Part shown: positions 36,801 through 50,179 of the stretch, in pieces
Layout of the letters: every line of letters starts with the position of its first letter
Numbering within the stretch: position 1 is the stretch's first letter
Source of the DNA: Onchocerca lupi
Taxonomy: Eukaryota; Nematoda; Chromadorea; Rhabditida; Onchocercidae
Length of the DNA stretch: 64,000 nt
Reading direction: 5' to 3'
Assembly (NCBI GenBank): GCA_028564675.1
Contig: JAOVVO010000036.1
Coordinates: forward strand, 62,001 to 126,000
The notes under the pieces: model-generated
Seen by the model: the letters and a program-made list of their open reading frames with translations, nothing else
Told to the model about the DNA's origin: nothing
Databases searched by the model: none
Position numbers and translations under genes: made by a program

Positions 36801-39800
36801 GATTCAACTACTGAAGTAAACATTGACAGGATTAGGAAACACTCTGAAACCAATCCAGCTACTGATATTCAGGGAAAGCACGATGATGTTAGCATAGCTT
36901 CCTAAATTCAATTAAATTTCACAACTATTAACAGAAAAAAAAGAAAAGAGAATTAAAGAATCGAGAGGATGATTGGGGTTGATTGCTGTATTTTGCGGGC
37001 ATCGATCCTAATAAATTACTGATATCATTCAAGTTCCTTGCAATTTTTCTTCTTTCTAAATGCATTTTGGAGAAAAAGAAAACTAACGCTGGAAGAATGA
37101 TTTAAAAAATTGCAAACTAGGATTGGAATTGAAAGATAGAAACAGGGGAAGGGAGATGATGGTTTGCAGCAAATTTCTGCTTGTCCCTTTTTCTTCTCGA
37201 AATCGCTCATATTCAAGAAGGTTATGGTCTTGATGTCGGTTAGATAATGTTTTAAAAGGCAAAAAAAGACTAAATTGGAAATATTTTATTGAAAATCCTC
37301 GCTCTTGTTGCAGAACCCATTTACCTATTCGGCTGGACAATTGCGCCTGCATGGAAATCGAGTTGGCACATACGACATGCAGAAATCCCGCACACTAGGA
37401 ATAAAAAGGGATGTTTTGACAGCTGATGGTGAGTATGATTACAGCTACACGAAACATTGGTCCATCTTCCTGTGAATTCTTGCTGCCTGTGTCCTTGCTG
37501 TCCATATTCTTGCTGTCTTCATTTTTTTTTTTTTTTTGTTTAAATTTATTTACGACATACAGCATTTATTTGTGTGATATTGGAAATATATCTATTTACT
37601 TATTTCTTGAATAGGCATTGGTTCAAATTTTTTTATAATTTAAGTTTTTTCAGCAGTTCTTAGAAAACCACAGTTTTAACTGTGTTGTTATGTACTGTCT
37701 AATTATTACTTAAATTTGCTAAAATATCGAAATTTAAAGTCAAATCAGTGCACTTATTTATCGAATTATTGCGAGATGATCAATTTTTATCAGTCATGAT
37801 TTTTTTTGTTATTTGTAATGTAATATCATGTGTCGTGTTCTGCTGGCTGATTTGCAAACATTTCTATTGACTAATAGATTTGAGAGCAGAAGAGAGGTTA
37901 TTGATGCTATTTTCAAGTCCTGATAAGCCCTAATTCTCGATCTCAATTGTTTTTATCTGTCAGCTGTAAGGAAAAGCACCGAAATATCGGTTTGTCTAGA
38001 AAGAGCAAATTAATTATACATTTTTTACTGGCCTGAAAGTAGCAGCAGCCTGCAGCCGTACATTCGTCTTCTTTAAAACTAGGCCTATTCATTCATCCAT
38101 TATGCCATCGACTAGCGGAAATAAATAGCCATCCTTTCCATGGACAATATTGCTTTCGAACTGTACATTTTTCGTCTTTTCCCGTTCTCCTGCAATTGTA
38201 TATTATTTTATGAGCCTACAAATGTGCGGATCAACGGATTAATTTATTAGATCGAAGTAAAATATTTTAGTCTAGCATCGATTGATATGTTAGTAGTTCC
38301 GAGATTTCCGAAAATTGCGGTTTCCCTGAAAGAAAACCCGCCAAATAATGTGTTTTCATTATAAACTATCGTAATGGTTCTGTCCATTCTTCTGCATTTA
38401 TCGCATCAAATGTTTCATTTGGAGATTTGTTGACAAATGAGTTGTGAAATTTTTTTTTTTTTTTTTTTTTGCTCTAAGATCTTTTTTTACTTTTTTGTTT
38501 TATTCTGATCTTTTCCTATGCTTTTTGTTTACCTTTTCGGCCCACTGGATGCTTAAATTGGTAAGCTTAGTTTAAACTATGCATCTTATTTCGTCCAATC
38601 ATATCATACAGTATTCTCACTTAATCTCCTATTTTCGTTTTACATATATCATCAGATTAATTGTTCTATGTCTTCATATTTTTTCTTCCTATTTTCATCA
38701 GTCTTCATTTTACAAGGCATTTTGTGAAAGTATAATTAATTGTGAAGCTAACATTTATAGTGGATGAAGGAAGGAGCAAACAGCCCTTACATTATGATTT
38801 GAAAAAAAATACTGAATTTTTTTTCGAGTTATAGTAATGAATTTTGCTCGGATTGGTGTTAGTAACATTTATAGAGTAGTTTTTAGATATTTTTCTATTC
38901 CGACAATGATTAATGAATATTTTGGACTACTGTTGCGTTTACTTGTCTTTTGCAAGTGTCATTTCATAGAAAGTTGAATTTAATTTATAACAAAAAATGT
39001 TCGTTGAATTACCTTATCATTATTATTTGCATATTATATAAATATATATATATATAATAAAATAATACATTATATATATATATAATGTATTATTTTATTT
39101 TGTCTATACATATCTTTTTTGTGTATAGATTCTGTATGTTTATATTAATTATTATTTTGTGGTGATGTAAAGGACACACATTTTCTTATATCAATCATAA
39201 ATGATCTCTGAAAGTTCTTTGAAAGAATGGGAAAGATTTCAAGAAGTTTTTAATTTCTTTCAGAAGTGGGTTTAGATTTTGCAAGAAATTTCTATTAAAA
39301 AACAAAAATATCTGAAAATTAAACAATTCCAAAGTTTAATAGTTTCAAAGAAGCATTTCCCAATTTTTTTGCATGGAAAAATAACAATTTATTGCTTCTT
39401 CAAGAAGCATGTAACAATGATTATCATGGCTTAATCTTGTTCTTCTTACTGGCTTTCAGATTTTTATTGAGAATAATGTTTGATTATCTCATTCACTTAT
39501 GACTTTCGAAATTTTTGAAAAGGTATCGGTATTCTATCATGTTAGCTTTTCATTATAAACAGTTCCTGAGTTGATCAATCCCAGAAAAACCTTACATAGA
39601 ATACGTTATGCATTATGATATCTAGTGTTGGATAACAGATTTTCGTTTTTAATTTTCTTTTTCATTACTTTGTTTCTCCTTTATCATATTTGTGCATGAA
39701 TGAATGCTCGATCGTTATTTATTTATATTACATGTTGAATTTCAATTCCTGCTAATTTTTGAGTTTATTTTGATCTGGCAACTTTTATTAATTGCAGTAA

Positions 39801-42800
39801 GCTTGATCCCGGCTAATACATCCAATTCGCTATTAGCGCGAGAGCTGATACCGGCTCAGTTTGACGGACGTGAAACTTACGCCAGAGGTCTTTTGGATCC
39901 AACCGAGGATACTCGCCTTGTTAGTTCGCTTTTTTCCAATTTTGTTGTTTTTAATTTCATATTAGTGTAATAGACTTTTACTTATTTGTTTGGTTTTGTG
40001 CTCTGTTTCCTCAGGAACTTTTTTCATGCAAATGACTGACGATTCTTTGGGATTCTTATTTAATCATATTTAGTTCAAATTTTTACTAAATAGAATGAAA
40101 TCTGATTAGATTCCAAGTAGTGATCTGGGAAATGACTAGAAAAGGGATTTCGGAACGAATGCGTTTGGTCGATTATATATACAAAGGTTTAGGTCATTTT
40201 ATTGAGGTTATTTTCATATATGCAAATGGAATGTAAGGGGTATATAAAAAGACACTGAAATAGAAACTTTTGTCATTCGGACTACTAAAAGTGACAATTT
40301 TTTTACTTAGTGAAGTAAAATCTATAGAGAAGTCCGATTACATTGCCCTTTAAGACATATGTAAATTCCTAACCAATTTTTATTTATATTTAAGTTAAAT
40401 AAGACAAGAGTATATTATTTTCGTTATTACTAACGTTATTTTTATTTTTATTGAAAAATGTACATATATATTATTTTGGTATTTTGATCTTCACAACGAT
40501 TGAGATGCTTTTTAAGCTTTACATTCGGAATGTCCACTGATGTACATCCATCCAATGGCAAATAATTTCTCGAGACTTTATTTATTTCCTAATTTGTTTC
40601 GAATTAAGCGCTCATATTTACACTAAAACACGTAATAGCTGGCTGGATAAAATAAAGCACTTTAATGGATGACTCTAATCATAGCCATCGAGATTAAATA
40701 CAGAGTGTGACTGATTAGCCGCGGTATAAATGACCGTCTTAAGTTAAAAAGCAGTGAAACAATCAAGTGCTAACAGCTCAACAATATATTCAGCCGCAGA
40801 AACGATTACTGCTTTTCCTTCAAATGCACCGAAAACTGTTGGATTTCTTAGTTGATTTTTGTCAGACATCAGCAAAAATTACCTATGTATGTATTCTTTA
40901 ATATAGAAAAGTCAATGAATATGATGATATGAAGGGTTAACCAAGACAGCCTGTTTGACGTTACGGCTTGTCAAAGAGAATGCTCATCTGCGTAACTATG
41001 TTATTTAATTTGTCAACTACTCAGCCTTATAGTGAACAGCATAGTTTGAAATGATGTACCTCAAGTTGCAAATATAACCGAAGCTGCGAACTTATAATTA
41101 TGATCAATGGGTTAACCAATTATTTACATGAGAAATGAGTATATTCACCAGTTTTTCCCAAACTATTCCAATCATATATACCACGAATGATGAAAGGTTG
41201 TTATTATCATGTAATCTGCAAAATGAAAAGAAAAAAAACTTTTTTTTTTTGGTAGAATAGTTTTTCATTTTTCATCATAAACTGCACAGATAATAGATCG
41301 ACTAGTTAAAGCGATCAGCAGCATGTATTGTCGTAATAAGTGACAGCGATCGGAGCAAACATCAGTACACGAGTAGAGAGCAGTGCAGCACAACGTTTTC
41401 ATCCCATTCTGCAGTTTGTTTTTCCTCAGTTGAGAATGTTTAATAGTTTATCGATTATGAATATCAGTATTGTCACTTTGAGATTACTTTGCTATCACTC
41501 AGACGTTCAGATAAGATTCAAGGAAATATATGGAATATAACTCAGTAGTTGTGGAAATATAATTGAAACGTGATTGTTTTGGATGAAGCAATTTAAATAG
41601 ATGAACATATATCATCATCTTTATGACATTGTATTTGTTCTCTTTGATTACATAGGATTTGTTTTCATTGTCCCTTATTGTGTGATAATTCGAGTGGGAC
41701 GAAAATTCTTTCTTCAAGATATACTTCACTATCTCGTTCCACAGAAGTGCTGCGCAAATCATCATTCTTACTGTCATTAATGCTCCATCATGAATGTTTT
41801 CCCCCTATTAATCAAATTCGAATTACCTGATATTATCCTTGTCATTAAAATCTTCATATGACCTTCAAAAACATTTTATTATAAGTGCGAAGAACAGCAG
41901 AAATTGGGAATGAGACAGAGTTGGGAATTGAAATTTGATCGTTGTGTCGTTTTATCGCTTTGCAGGAACAACCAAAATGTCCCGGTAGAAATGATGGTGA
42001 CAGTGATGATGATGACATTTCATTTGCTCTCTTTTCTCCTTGTTGCTTCATCAATGCTGTTCATTCCATGCTTGTCCAGAATATACCTAAGAAATTGCTC
42101 CATTTTCAAATTAGCCACTTAAAAGAATAGTACCAGGTGACTATCCCAGAATCTGTTCATTCCTGTCATCAGTATATTGTGTCGTGTAGCTTGAGAAAGT
42201 GTAGCTGCTACTTTTACTCGAAAAGGAAAAACAGATTTGTACCGAGACATTTTCAGGAGTGAAGTTTGAGAATGGAAATGTATCAGTTCAAGTACATTCA
42301 ATACAGCATTAATAGATATTTACGCGTCTGTTATTTTTTTGCATTTTCTAACAGCAAATGGATTAAAAGAGCGCCAAGTACTACCACTAATTACTGGTTA
42401 ATTGTTCCGTCGAGTAACAATTGATGCTTTCGTCGATTTATCAACTGTCAACTGATTATATTGATTGAGAGTTATGTATGGGACAGCTCTTCGGTATCAT
42501 CAAAATAATATTATTTCCTGAAAATAAGCTTTTTTTTCTCTTTTTTTTGTACGAAAAATTATCATTGTTGGCAATGCTGGAAAGCTTGTCTTATATTCAT
42601 TGATGAAAAGATATATTTAAAAAAAAAATTGATTTTTTGCTGTCATCATCAATAGAGAAAAATCTTTCTATTTGGCTTTCATTTCTACCAACTCTTGAGG
42701 TTTCTCTTTTGTTGGAAATAGAAAAGTTGTCAGTTACTATTAATAAGTGATTTTTTTTTTAATCTTCATTCTCTCCATGTCAAAGTTGCAGTAATTTTAG

Positions 42801-45800
42801 TTAAGGGAGAGAGAAAATAACGAATTTATGGTCACTTGCCAAGCAACTAAACCATCATGTGTCCCACCGATCAAATGATATTTTTGTTTCTTGTTTGAAA
42901 ATTTTAAAATCATTTTTGAGGTTTCAACAGGTGAGCTGGATTTTTAGAACTAGAAATTATAGTAAAGGGGGATGAAGGCAGAATAGTGTTGCTAAATAGA
43001 GTTTTGTGTTATATTCTTGGGAAAGACCATTAAATTGCTTCACACTGGAAATAAATTACTCAGATATTTTCAATAAAAATTGGGTAATCATCATTAGGAT
43101 GTGTTCTGATTTGACAAGTCTTATCAAAAGCTCATTAATCTGTAACCAGTTTTATTAACCGTACTTTTTTGGAGTTAAATATGGATTGTGTAATTACTCG
43201 GAGATTATAAGTTACTGATAAATGAATCTATAAGTTTTTAATTTTAATAGCTTGCCGACATGCTCGAGAGATATTTAAATGACCTTTCTTTATCTAATCT
43301 TGCTGTTCTGTTCTCGATTTTTTATTCTGTTTCTCTTATACATTAATGCCTACGAGTATATTGATGAATTGTTAAAATTAGAAAGTTTTTACTGTTTCCT
43401 CGATCGGAAGAGTTAAAGCATTCGAATTCATTCTTGTAAATCATCAGCATGTTCAGAATTTTATTTTCACTTTTATTGTTGTATTGTTCTATGGAAGTTA
43501 CAGTGGATGATGAAGACGGGAAGAATTGGAAATGACCTATTTCATTCCGGTTAGTTCTGTTATTGTCTAATCTACAATTGCTTTCACGTCAGTTTGTTAT
43601 TTTGATTTTTTGGTGATAAAAAGGAAAATCATAATAATTAAATGATTAAATGATGCAACGGAGCATTTAAGTGACAAATTAGTATTGCTGTTTTCAATCA
43701 TTTCAATCATTTGGCGAAAAGTTTATCTGTCTATAAAATACAGACAGTTGTTGAATATCCAAGATAATTGATCACAGGATTACTCTTGCTGATAGTAGAG
43801 AAGATTATTGATTTGCTGATTGTTGTAAAAACCGCATCAACCTTAAAGGGTCGTGAAAACTAGAATCATGGAAACTTCTCATAATAGTACCATCAGTTGG
43901 ATTAATAAACAATATGAGTAACTTTTGCAATAACTTTTTATTAGTGTTGAAGCTTATGATGAGTTATGTTATTACTGATCAGATCAGGTCTTCAAAATTT
44001 CTAAATCGAAGCTTTTCTATTTGTTTTGAATTTTTTTTTCTCTTTTGATTCAATTGTTTACAATTCGAGTGTTGATACCATGAAGAATTATTGTTTATTA
44101 TTACTAAAAATTACCTAATAACTTTTTGTCGCACTTTCTGCCTATAATTGATATTTGAGCGGAAAATTGTTGGTTCCTGGGAAAGGAAAGAATCCCTATT
44201 TCAGATTAAAATGATTTCGGTATAGTCTACTTCTGTTTTCCTAACATTCACATATTCAGGTGATAATATACAATTACAACTTGTTTTGCAATTCGTTCAG
44301 CTATCGAAAACTGATTGCACATATTTTGTAAGATGCTATTTATGCAGAGGGATAATCATTTTGTAAAGCTTACATCATTCTTTAAAACTATGAGAATTTA
44401 AAGGAGGGGAATGAATATGAATTGCTTCGTTGAGGATGGAAATGACTATAAATTATCTCGTTATTCTTTGGGAAAGAAAACTGTGAGACAAAAGGAATCA
44501 CCCAACCAGCTCAATTTAGTGGTTGTTGATGATTTCTATGAAAAATATGACCAATACTTTTTGGTAAGTTGGAGAGAAAAATAAATTTTCAGTTTCCGGT
44601 CTTTTTCTGTTCATTTTGAATATTTTTTTTTTTTTTTTCTATTACTCCTTAATATGCGAAAGCAGTAGTGGTGAGATGAGTATGCTTTGTTCAGGATATG
44701 CGAAAGCACTAGTAGTGAGATGAGTGTGCTTTGTTCAGGATGCTGTCGCATGACTTTTTATGGAAGTTTTCAAATATATTTTCTCGATCCTTTCTTGATG
44801 AGTTTTTTGGGAAGAGGGAAAATGAAAGGCATTGCCAGGCAATAGAGATTGTTTGTGTAATATTGAATGATTATTTGTCACTTTTATGTTTCTTTCTTTC
44901 GAAATCATTTTGAAACCAGCCTTCATACTATATGAATCAGCAAATAATGGGGAGGTATGACTCTGCAATTGGCTGCAGCGTTAGCTTGAAGTGCTTACTT
45001 TCTCTCTGAATTTGCGTGCTGCTTTTCTTACGAGTATTTCTTTATTTCAGCGATTCAATTATTTTGACATTCATATATGGCTTCAGTCATATTTCCAATT
45101 AATTCTTCAAGTTGATGCCAATATTTGAAGTTGATTGATGAATTATCGTATCTTCACAGTTCTCGTCACATTTCTTTTTTTCTTTTCATCATATAAAATC
45201 ATTTTTTATTATATATATATATATATTTGAAAGTTAGTAAGTTATATAAGTATATATTGTTTCGTTGTAAGGTAAAAAATTGGCGAGCATGTTTAAAATA
45301 ATGGATGCGTTCTATCTGCGACATCTTGACCGAATCTTTTGAGTTGCTTGACAAATAACAGAGAAGATTTCATTTTAATATACCTCTATCGATATTCATT
45401 TTCTATTAAAGAGTCTTATTTACTTGATAAAAAAGCTGGAAGAAAAGAGGTGGAGTGAAAAATTGTTTTTTCCGTCTGCACCAATCAATCTTTCCTTGCT
45501 TTGCCGTGTTGTGTGAGGAAAGAATTTGATCAAAATTTGTATTTATCATATTTTATATACGTGCCGATTTTCCCGTTACGAGTAGCCTGATTGATGGAAA
45601 TAGGTTAGCTTTTGTGTTGCTCTCCATAAATTTAACTTAGTAAGTAACCAGAGGAAATTCCTGTTTTAATTCTTGATTTTATGCAACAGTAGTAATTTGG
45701 AGAAGGTGGGCAAGGCTGGAAAATGAATTGTGATAGTAGGTTGTTGTCAGTTGTTTGATGAGTAGGACTGTTATGATATTTTCGGGTTAACTTTAATTAG

Positions 45801-48800
45801 ATAACCAATGGTATAATATCAAAGTGATATTTGATCATTCTTTGCTATCCTGTGCAGAGAATGAAATGGCAGTCAGATTGTGAAGGAGATTCACAGTATG
45901 ATGCACTTTCGCTTTGATTCGATTTTCACCTTTTCAGTTTTTTGTCAAAATATTTAAAAAGTCTTTGCAATATGTCTGTTTTGATTGATAACATTCGCCA
46001 GAGTGATTGCATAGAGAGTGGATGTGTTGGACATATGAGCATGCACTTGTACCTGTTGATTGGCCCCAAGTCTCTTTGTTGCTGTATCTGAAGGATGCTT
46101 GGCGAAGCATCTGCAATGACGAATATCTTGGCCAATTGCTTCGAATTTTATATTTTACATTTTCTCACCTGATTTAGCAGATATAAAAGTTTTACTGATT
46201 TTTTTTATTTCAGAATCCGCAGCGGACAAATTTAGATAGCGAAATGGCCAATCTGAAGAATCAACCAGTTGGTTTATATTCTCAATTTTTTTTCTTTTCC
46301 TGTCTCTTATCGTAACATTGCTGGAATGAAGTGGAATGGAACTTAGGGATTGAATTAATTCCAGCGGCAGTAGTGAACGGAAAGCTAAGTGTAGAGAGTT
46401 TAATGATTTTTGAAATCCTTGAATTGATGATATTTTTTCTCATTCTGAAATATGACATTGTTAAATCTAAAATTTGGCACTATTTTGCATCTTTTCCTAA
46501 AGATTTTTTGCAAATTATCGAGCAATATAACTTGTAGGATAAATGCGCGATTGCTAAAAGACGTAAGGAGAATAAAAAGGCGAAAGAAGCAAAAAATAGT
46601 TATGTCGTTGAATCGAAAGATGGTTAGTTCATTTCTAATGTGTTCTATATATATGCGAAAATCCACTGACTATTCTTGGAAAAAGCAATAGTTTTTGGTT
46701 TGTTTACGGTTTGATTTTGTGTTATTTAGTTGTGAAAGTAGTGCGATGATTTTGAAGGTACATTTAATCTTTGACTTTATCCGCTTTTCCCATTCCTTTC
46801 TCTTACTTCATCTTTGATCTTATCATCAATAGTCGTCATCACTCATTGTTACTCATATCGCTATTATTCATTTATTGTCAACGCCATTTTTGTCATCATC
46901 GCCTTTGCTGTGCTGTATATTATTGGTGATAAGATGATTAGCAGTATCGGAACGTTCCCCAAAAATATTCGTCCTTTTGAATGAATCATTCAAATGGAAA
47001 ATCATCTATAATATATAGAGGAGAATTTATTACCTATAATTTATTATTTAACCTTCATTTAAGATATTAATTGGACATTAGTCGCCTATTATGGTGATAT
47101 TCAAAAATTCGATTTTTTTGATTAATTCTTTTAAATTTTGGGAACAAAAAAAAGTGGATAAGAAAAAGAGAGTAGATAGAATTATAGATCTATAATTAAT
47201 TGCTAGTTTTTACGTTTATAGCTTAAAAAGAAAACCTGTTATTTTAGTTCGTGTTAGACGAAGGTTTTTCGGTGCACACTTTTTTTACAAGTTCAGATTT
47301 TCGGATATCCTAGTGATAAATATAATTATTTTTGAATTATTATTCAGCTAATCCAACTAAATTCTCAATTTTTAAGTAAACTCCAGTTGTTTCTTCAGTT
47401 TCAAATATAACAATAATACTCACTTGAAGAAGCTTAAAATACTATCCACGAAATTTGCCATAAGTTATTACTAATAATTCATATGGCTATTTTGAAGGTA
47501 CATAAGACTGACATTTCTTCAATAGAAAAAAAATATCAGTTTATTTTTTATTCAATTAATACGTATAATCTGTTTTGCAAGTTTGCTTACCGTCAAATGC
47601 ATGTTGATGTGTTTCATTTTCCATGTTACTTTCCATTGGGCTAAACTAGAATATATTGAGAGATGGATAATCTATGAGCCAAGCTAGGCTAATTAGACGT
47701 TCATTCCGTTGATTTGTCAAACAGTTCATCTTTATGTGTGTGTATGTATCTATGCATATGCATGCACAAATATTCTCAGGTATTTTTCATATCATCATGC
47801 ATATCAATTCTCATTTTCAACTCATTTCAATTTTTTCTTTTTGTCTAAAGAATAATGTGCGCAGATCAAACAAAACTGCTTTTTATTACGAGAAAGTATT
47901 TTGAAATAATGGAATCAGTGACCATTTTGATCTTTATTTGAAGTCAAATTTCATATTAATGATATTGTTAAATAAAAAATCGAGTTTTCTCTCCAAGCTA
48001 TTTTTTTGTTTCTTTTTCAGTAAGACTAATTTTATAACTTAATCATTCCGATTGAACTATGAAATCACGTTGTTCTTATTCCAGTGCCTTAGGATCTGGA
48101 TTACCTTTGTCCTCTACAGTTTCATAACTTCATTTGTAGTAAAGTTAAGATACTAAAAAATTCATTCCCCACATATAAAAGCTTTTCATTATATGAGACT
48201 ATCGATTTGTTTGTTTTCTTTTAATTTAAATTGGAAGCATTATACATGAATCATTAGGTTCAAAATTTAGAAATTACTGTTCTTGCAGCACTGTTATTCA
48301 TTACTTGAAAATTTAAAAAATTTGTTGGAATGAAACGTTCAGACTTTTAATTCGTTCCTCTCTTTATATTTTTCAAAGACTGGATTATAAAGTGTTGATA
48401 GTTCAGTAGCTGAGAACTAAAGATACGATGACTAAACTAAAAGGTATCCGTTTATCCATCTTCATCCAAATAACGCTAAACGTGATGGTCTTCTGAATGC
48501 CATGTGAGGTATTGAAAAAATGATGGAAGAAGAGCTAAAAAGAAATGAGGTTTGGAAAAAAAAGAAAAAAGAAAGAAAGCTCTAAAATAAATATTTTTTG
48601 TTGTTGGATTCGACAAATTTACGATTTTGCATTTAAATCTCATCACTGAATACCAGTCCGTGTACAATGCTGTGATTTATGTTTGATTTTCTTCTAATCA
48701 TAAAGTTAACCGGTGATCAGCTCATCTTTTTTGAAATAGCTAAACAGGTAAATAGATGGTAACTGATTAATGCCATGTGAAAGAATAATGGCATCTATAA

Positions 48801-50096
48801 TCATTTAATTTTTGACAAATTTTTTTGGTGATCTTTTCTGAAGATTCATTTTTCCTTGCTCCTATTCCATGTTCGAAACTATTACAATACTGTATCGCTG
48901 ATTTCATTCCACAGTTTATTTAAAAGGAGTATTTCCTTTCTTTCACCACAGCTCGTAATGCATTCGTATGTCATTATCGGACTTTATAAGGAATGAAATC
49001 AGAAAATTGTACTGTTTCAATGAGCTTTTAATGAATAGGGAGCTTTGTGATCCTTGAGAAAGCAATATAAGAAAGATCAAGATAGGTTAAAGCCTTGATT
49101 TTTTCCTTTTTTTTTCATGATCTGTCTGCAATTCTTAGATACTGTAAGCCGAATAAAAATATCCTGGATAACGGCTTGCAAATGAGCGAAGATGTTACTG
49201 ATTCAACGAATTATCGGTGAATGTAGGATTCAATGAATTATCAGTGATTGTTCTAAGCTGTCTGAAGCACAACGCAAATTGTTAATCTCTTATTATGTTG
49301 GAAATCTCACTATGGAATGTTGTTGTTATCGAGTCCTTATCAGGTGAGGACTGATAATTTTCATGAATCTTTATCTAATATGCAAGAGTCGTAGAATGCA
49401 TTTATATGCTTTCTTTAGAGCATCATCGTTTGGTTTCGATTTCTTCTGAAAGATTTTTTTTGCAACGATTAATGAAACGTGCCAATCTTTCGTTGTGCAT
49501 TTGCTGTAACTTCCGATAACTGATTAGCTTAATAATCAATTATTCCTTGTTCAGATAATATCATCAGCACTCATATTTCTTTCTCATAAAATTCTAATAT
49601 TTATTTTCCGATTGCAACTGTGGTACGGCAATTACTCATCAGATTGTACCATCGTTTCAATACAAAAAATCACTTATTTTTACGACTGTTTGAATGCAGA
49701 AAGTAAAATTTTTGAAACTCGCATTTCAAAGAATCAATAGGAGATGAGAATCGCAATAAAGTAGATTTCCTCAAGTTGTAAATGATGGGAATAATGAGGA
49801 AGTTGTATTGATATGTAAGTAATAACCCGTTTATTATTTATGAGTAATTTACTCGAGAATATTCAAAGAGAATTCCAATTTTGTTTCATAAGGTGAGATT
49901 GGGATTAACAGTTAGCGGAATGTTGTTTTGAAAATGTAGTTGAATAACATATTGTGTGATTTCCACTTAATATTATGGTAAGAGGAATAAGGGATATGCA
50001 AAAATGAATAAAAGATTGTGGGATTGTGATTCACTGTCATCATATTAATCATCCCGATATATAATATATCATTCGTGGAACTTTGTATCAAGTATT

Positions 50097-50179
<83 letters not shown>

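Noticed and set aside
47586..47640. Minus-strand ATG exon (MESNMENETHQHAFD) with a GTAAGC donor
   Set aside because: Only one exon-like piece; no compatible downstream exon or family match found in the intron.
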